From Drechslerella dactyloides (Eukaryota > Ascomycota > Orbiliomycetes > Orbiliales > Orbiliaceae), in the NCBI GenBank assembly GCA_020064725.1, contig JAGTWJ010000001.1:3658001-3722000 (forward strand): a stretch of DNA of 64,000 nucleotides. The letters are read 5' to 3'. This document shows positions 60,501-64,000 of the stretch, piece after piece. The position numbers and the translations under genes were made by a program. The notes beneath the pieces were generated by a model that was given only the letters and a program-made list of their open reading frames with translations, searched no databases and was not told the origin of the DNA. The stretch's first letter is position 1, and each line of letters begins with the position of its first letter.

Positions 60501-62376
60501 TGTCAACGTCCCAGCAGTGCCGTCAGACGACATGCTGCTCTGAAGACTGCTCACCGCACTGTCAATCTTTGATGGCACGATGAATCCCTTGCCGAACGGT
60601 TCCTGCTGTGGAGACAACAGATGGCTGCTCGAACCGCTTCTGGGCCTGTGCAGCGGGACGTTGCTAAAGAGGTCACCGGGGTGCGTGTTACTGATCCAGG
60701 GGCTGTTGAGCCCGTTCGCCAGCGCGGCTTTGGAGGCAAGGTCGATCCTCGTCTGGATGGAAAAGGTCGACCGACGCCTCCTCTTCGTCGACCCCATATT
60801 GTTGTTCAGCACCATCCCACGCTTAAGCTCCTCCTCATCCTTCGCCGCCGATCTCTCCCGAGCGAACTTTTCCTTCAGTCGGTCCAGAGCAGCTCCTCGC
60901 AGGTGGTTCGGCAGGTCGTACGAAGTGTAATTGTTCATGCTCTTCTCAGTGCGGAGAACTTCACCCGTCAGACCGAGGTAGTTTCTCGCCGTTGCAAATG
61001 TCACACGTAGGAATCTGGTCAGGATCACGGAGACGATGTGTGCCGATGCCTTGGGATAAATCCGTGTCAGGCGCTTGAACGCGGCTGCGGGGATCACTGC
61101 TATCGTAGTGTCCACGGTAGCGCGGGCGATAATGTCCGGATGCACTGACTTTGACTTGATCAGCCGCGGTCGTACCGGCCTTCCATTGGGTTTCGGTTGT
61201 TGGCTGACGCCGGGCGTCGTCGGGCTGGAGTGTGCGTATGGCGAGGGCGATTCGCTGAAGTCGTCAGCGAGCATCGGGAACGTGGGCACCCTTGGTAGCG
61301 CATGGCTCTCCGAGTTTGAGTTTCTACACATTGTTAGGACTTGCTCAATGCGAAATAGGGAGTAGGTCTGACGTACTGTCGAGGTAACGGTAGGCCACCG
61401 TGCTGGGGGAATGGATTCTCAAGCGCGGGGCTAGCGTATGCACCGGTGTTGAGGTGAGGAAGATCATGCGGTCTCCTCTGGTGGATGTTATTACTGCTGG
61501 ATGGCATCGAAAAACTGACATCCTGTGGTGGAGTCGGTTCAGAGCTTCCGTCATCGTAGTCCTCTTGTCGAAGCTGGACGTCCTCGGTGAACAAGCTCAA
61601 GATGGTGAACAGGCTGCTCATCGGTGCCCCGTTCTTGACCTCAGTCAGTAGTTGGTAACCTTGGCCAGCCGACAGATCCTCTTCGTCGTCTCCCGCCAAG
61701 TCGGCAGCCGGTGTAATAGATTTGACGAAGACCTGTACCAGCCCGTCTACCACCACGCAGAATCCCTTTTCTTCCTCCAGTAACAGGGTTTCACCAGCTA
61801 TCAGTTTGCGAGTCTGCATGTGTCTCGTCAGCTCGTGGAATATCGGCCGTTCCAGATACCCGAAGACCTTTATGGCGCTCAGGAACTCGTCGAAGTAGCT
61901 TGCGATACCCGGTTTAGCGTCGTCTGCCTCTGGCCCGTCGGTGAACAAGTCGACTTGCGGTTCCTTGCGTTGAGGTTCCGGCGGTAGGTGGGCGTACATG
62001 TTGAGGTAACGGTATCGGACAATGTACGATATCAGCGTCGCGAAGAGGAGCAGTATCGCCAGCCTAGTATTGTCACCATTGTTAGATTATGACATAGCAT
62101 AGCTAAGAGTGGATGGCCGCACAAAGTGGTGAAATTCATCGTGATCGAGAAGCTGGTGCTGAACAAGGTGAACAGCAGCGCGGGAATCGTGTAGGTCGTG
62201 AAGCTGAGTATCCAGTACGACAGCCATGGCAGTATCTGGAAGGTCCACAGGGCATAGTAGATCAATGTCGCGAGCAGACTAAGGTTCTGCGTAGGCGGCG
62301 CGGTGGTCATTGCGGCCGGTGTGATGGTAAAGTTGCCGTCGACGGCGGTAGAAGAAGATATTGATAGCGAAGCCAT
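57558..62376 (-). CDS. NTE1: Lysophospholipase NTE1 (neuropathy target esterase family), 1529 aa
   Basis: This ER-membrane serine esterase deacylates phosphatidylcholine and lysophosphatidylcholine to glycerophosphocholine. Exons (minus strand) are 62376-62123, 62063-61377, 61323-59629, 59571-58791 and 58730-57558. Introns are 59, 53, 57 and 60 bases and all phases fit; the first donor is GTGCGG. The N-terminus has two or three membrane segments (about 33-104). Three cyclic-nucleotide-binding-like domains follow (about 147-207, 694-815 with a Ser/Pro-rich insert, and 855-970). The patatin catalytic domain has the oxyanion motif GGGGARG at 1223-1229, the nucleophile in GTSIG (S1253) and the catalytic Asp in DGGY (D1371). 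Length matches other fungal NTE1 proteins. An AT-rich TATATATA lies only 36 bases upstream of the ATG, so the 5' leader may be very short or the promoter may lie further out. Confidence 0.97.
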
Positions 62377-63124
62377 GGCGAAAGCTGTCTCCCTCGAGGG
62401 GGGTGTACAGGATATATATAGTATGAACTTGAGAGCTCCGAGGCAGGGGGTGATAACGATGGCGATGTCTCTCGGTTCCTGTTTCCGTTTCAGCAGTAGC
62501 TGGTATTCAATCGGACTTGTGATATCTCGATTCCAGCGCTTCGCCGCGATGGCTAGAAGCTTCTGAGGTGTGAGAACGTGTCCGTTTCTGCAGGCCGATG
62601 GAGGTGGAGTCGAGTCAGCGCAGGTACGTAAGTGGGCGTCCGGCAGGGGTGTTCTCGAGAAGGAAGGTTCCTCGGCATGTGGTGTTGCTATGATGTAATA
62701 TCATGAGATGCAAGGGCGGCATTTCTCGCGGTCGTTTCAGCTGGGAGTTGGTCTCGAGAAGGCGACCAGGAATGGGGAAAGGTACGCGCCGTCTTTCCTC
62801 CCTCCGAACTGACTTGCCCCGTCGTCGAGATCACAAAGAATGTTAGGCGGAGGGGCAGCAAAGAGGCAGAAAGCGCCGTTAACCGTCCCATGTGATTGCA
62901 AGTTGCATTGTTGTCGGCGGGCGACAGCCGGCAATCCGAGCCGAAGAAGCCGCCGGTTAAAGTTGCCGTCGAAGGAATGTTGCAAATTGCCCTGTCAACG
63001 CACTTCCGTGTTCCTTCAAACAGCATGGCTCGAGATATCGAACTCGGCCCTGAAGTTTTCCTCTATCTACAATCGTCTCTAATTTTTCCATCATACATTC
63101 TACGGTCTTACTTCGTCCTTCATC
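62377..63124. other. Divergent promoter region of NTE1 and the right-edge gene
   Basis: This is 748 bases between divergent start codons. It contains gatatatatag at 62411-62421 on the NTE1 side and a C/T-rich stretch just before 63125. No coding sequence is supported. Confidence 0.45.
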
Positions 63125-64000
63125 ATGGCATCTCAAGCCACTGCCGCTGCTGTCCCAGCTTCGGCTCCTGCTGCCCAACGAATCGATCCTTACACAATCT
63201 GCACCAAGAACCTGCCAAACGACCATCCGGACAAGCCGTGGGTCTGCGTCCACTGCAAGTTCCGCAGGGACGAGGTCTATGATGACTCCCGCATGCCGAG
63301 GCTTGCCGACCAGGTAAAGATCAAGCCTACTATAGTCTTGATGGTTCTATTCCAGTGGGACGAACTGCTTTACTGATGTTGCAGTCTATAGGATATCTAC
63401 CATGCACTCTGCGCTGTTCTCTGGGATACGACTGACGAAGAATCCTGGCGGGAGGTGCTCCTCAGCCATTTTGTTCCGAGGGACGGTCCGGACTACAAAC
63501 GCGCCGGCAAACTAGTCTCCACAATGCTCGGTCGCTTCTACAAGGTAGTAACATTGATAATAATGACCAAATTACAACCGAGCTAATAGTTCATAAAGAC
63601 CATCTACAGCAACCTTTTACTGGGCTTTGGCACAGGGGTACGTCTGTACTATACCACCTGTTACTCACGTCGAGCCTAGCTCCGAAAGCAAGTATTCTAA
63701 CGCTGTCGTTTCGCTATAGCATGGTCAACAGTACTATGACAGCTGCACTTTCCCTGCGGATTCCATAATCGCCCGTGCAAACTTCAAGCTTCAACGGGGT
63801 GAGCTGGAATCAGACGACGAATCCGCAACGATGATCCACTCGGACAACGCTGAGGTCGTCTACGTCTATGATCCCGTCTTAGATTCCTACTCTGCTAACG
63901 GTAACTCTGTTGACGACGATGAACTAGTCGACGGACAATACTACAACTGGGATCTCGACCAACTCGATCCCGAGGTAGATGAGCCGTACAGCCAAGTGGA
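63125..64000 (+). CDS. Unknown fungal protein, 5' part only (about 220 residues visible)
   Basis: The exons seen are 63125-63313, 63392-63544, 63599-63637 (only 39 bases) and 63720 to the window end; all junctions are phase 0. Introns carry GT...AG ends, and the third has a TTCTAAC branch site. The start is the first ATG after a C/T-rich leader. Residues 1-20 are Ala-rich. A CVHC pair within KPWVCVHCKFRRDE could bind metal. Exon 2 gives an amphipathic region (DIYHALCAVLWDTTDEESW), and exon 4 is acidic (DDES, DDDE). No known domain is recognised. The gene is truncated by the window, so length and C-terminal domains are unknown. It shares its promoter region with NTE1. Confidence 0.78.

Noticed and set aside
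28370..64000. A secondary-metabolite or defence gene cluster
   Set aside because: No polyketide synthase, peptide synthetase, terpene cyclase, cytochrome P450, transporter or NLR-like gene is present; the genes are mostly housekeeping or orphan.

Overview
The window looks like nuclear DNA of a filamentous ascomycete (Pezizomycotina, most likely a Eurotiomycete). The evidence is short introns (53-185 bases) with GT...CTAAC/CTAAT...AG signals, pyrimidine-rich leaders upstream of start codons, a Zn2Cys6 regulator, an N-glycosylated acid trehalase, and a full-length fungal NTE1 lysophospholipase. The species cannot be fixed from the sequence alone. Gene models were built by hand from reading frames, splice signals and protein-family patterns. 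Exon boundaries are therefore predictions, though every model keeps phase across all its introns.

Layout. Bases 1-28,900 are gene-poor. They hold only a small Zn2Cys6 transcription factor (6438-7756, +) and a large RING-IBR-RING ubiquitin ligase (13200-16979, -). These are separated by stretches of 5-12 kb with no supportable coding sequence. The rest is gene-dense: acid trehalase (29033-32185, +); a second RING-IBR protein without a recognisable RING2 (36436-39582, +); a type II membrane protein with a PPxY motif (42030-43308, +); a probable degenerate HNH-type protein (44251-45939, -); a DUF427 protein (47046-47615, +); a WW-domain protein (49214-50810, +); an 85-residue probable mitochondrial protein (51608-51865, -); guanine deaminase (53154-54686, -); a fungal protein of unknown function (56509-57141, +); NTE1 (57558-62376, -); and the first four exons of an unknown gene running off the right edge (63125->64000, +).

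How the genes relate. This is not a biosynthetic cluster or a phage/CRISPR-like system; most genes look like housekeeping or orphan loci. A loose theme is ubiquitin biology: one apparently catalytic RBR ligase carrying three UIM-like motifs, one RING-IBR protein that seems to have lost the catalytic RING2 but ends in a reverse-UIM-like helix, and a membrane protein with a PPxY motif of the kind read by Rsp5/Nedd4 ligases. Any link among them is inference. I found no tRNA, rRNA, CRISPR array or intact transposon.

The most useful points to check are: the 63-base stop-free intron directly in front of the trehalase catalytic motif; the alternative upstream ATG of guanine deaminase that adds a presequence-like extension; the missing histidines in the HNH-like protein; and the domain architectures of the two RBR-type proteins.
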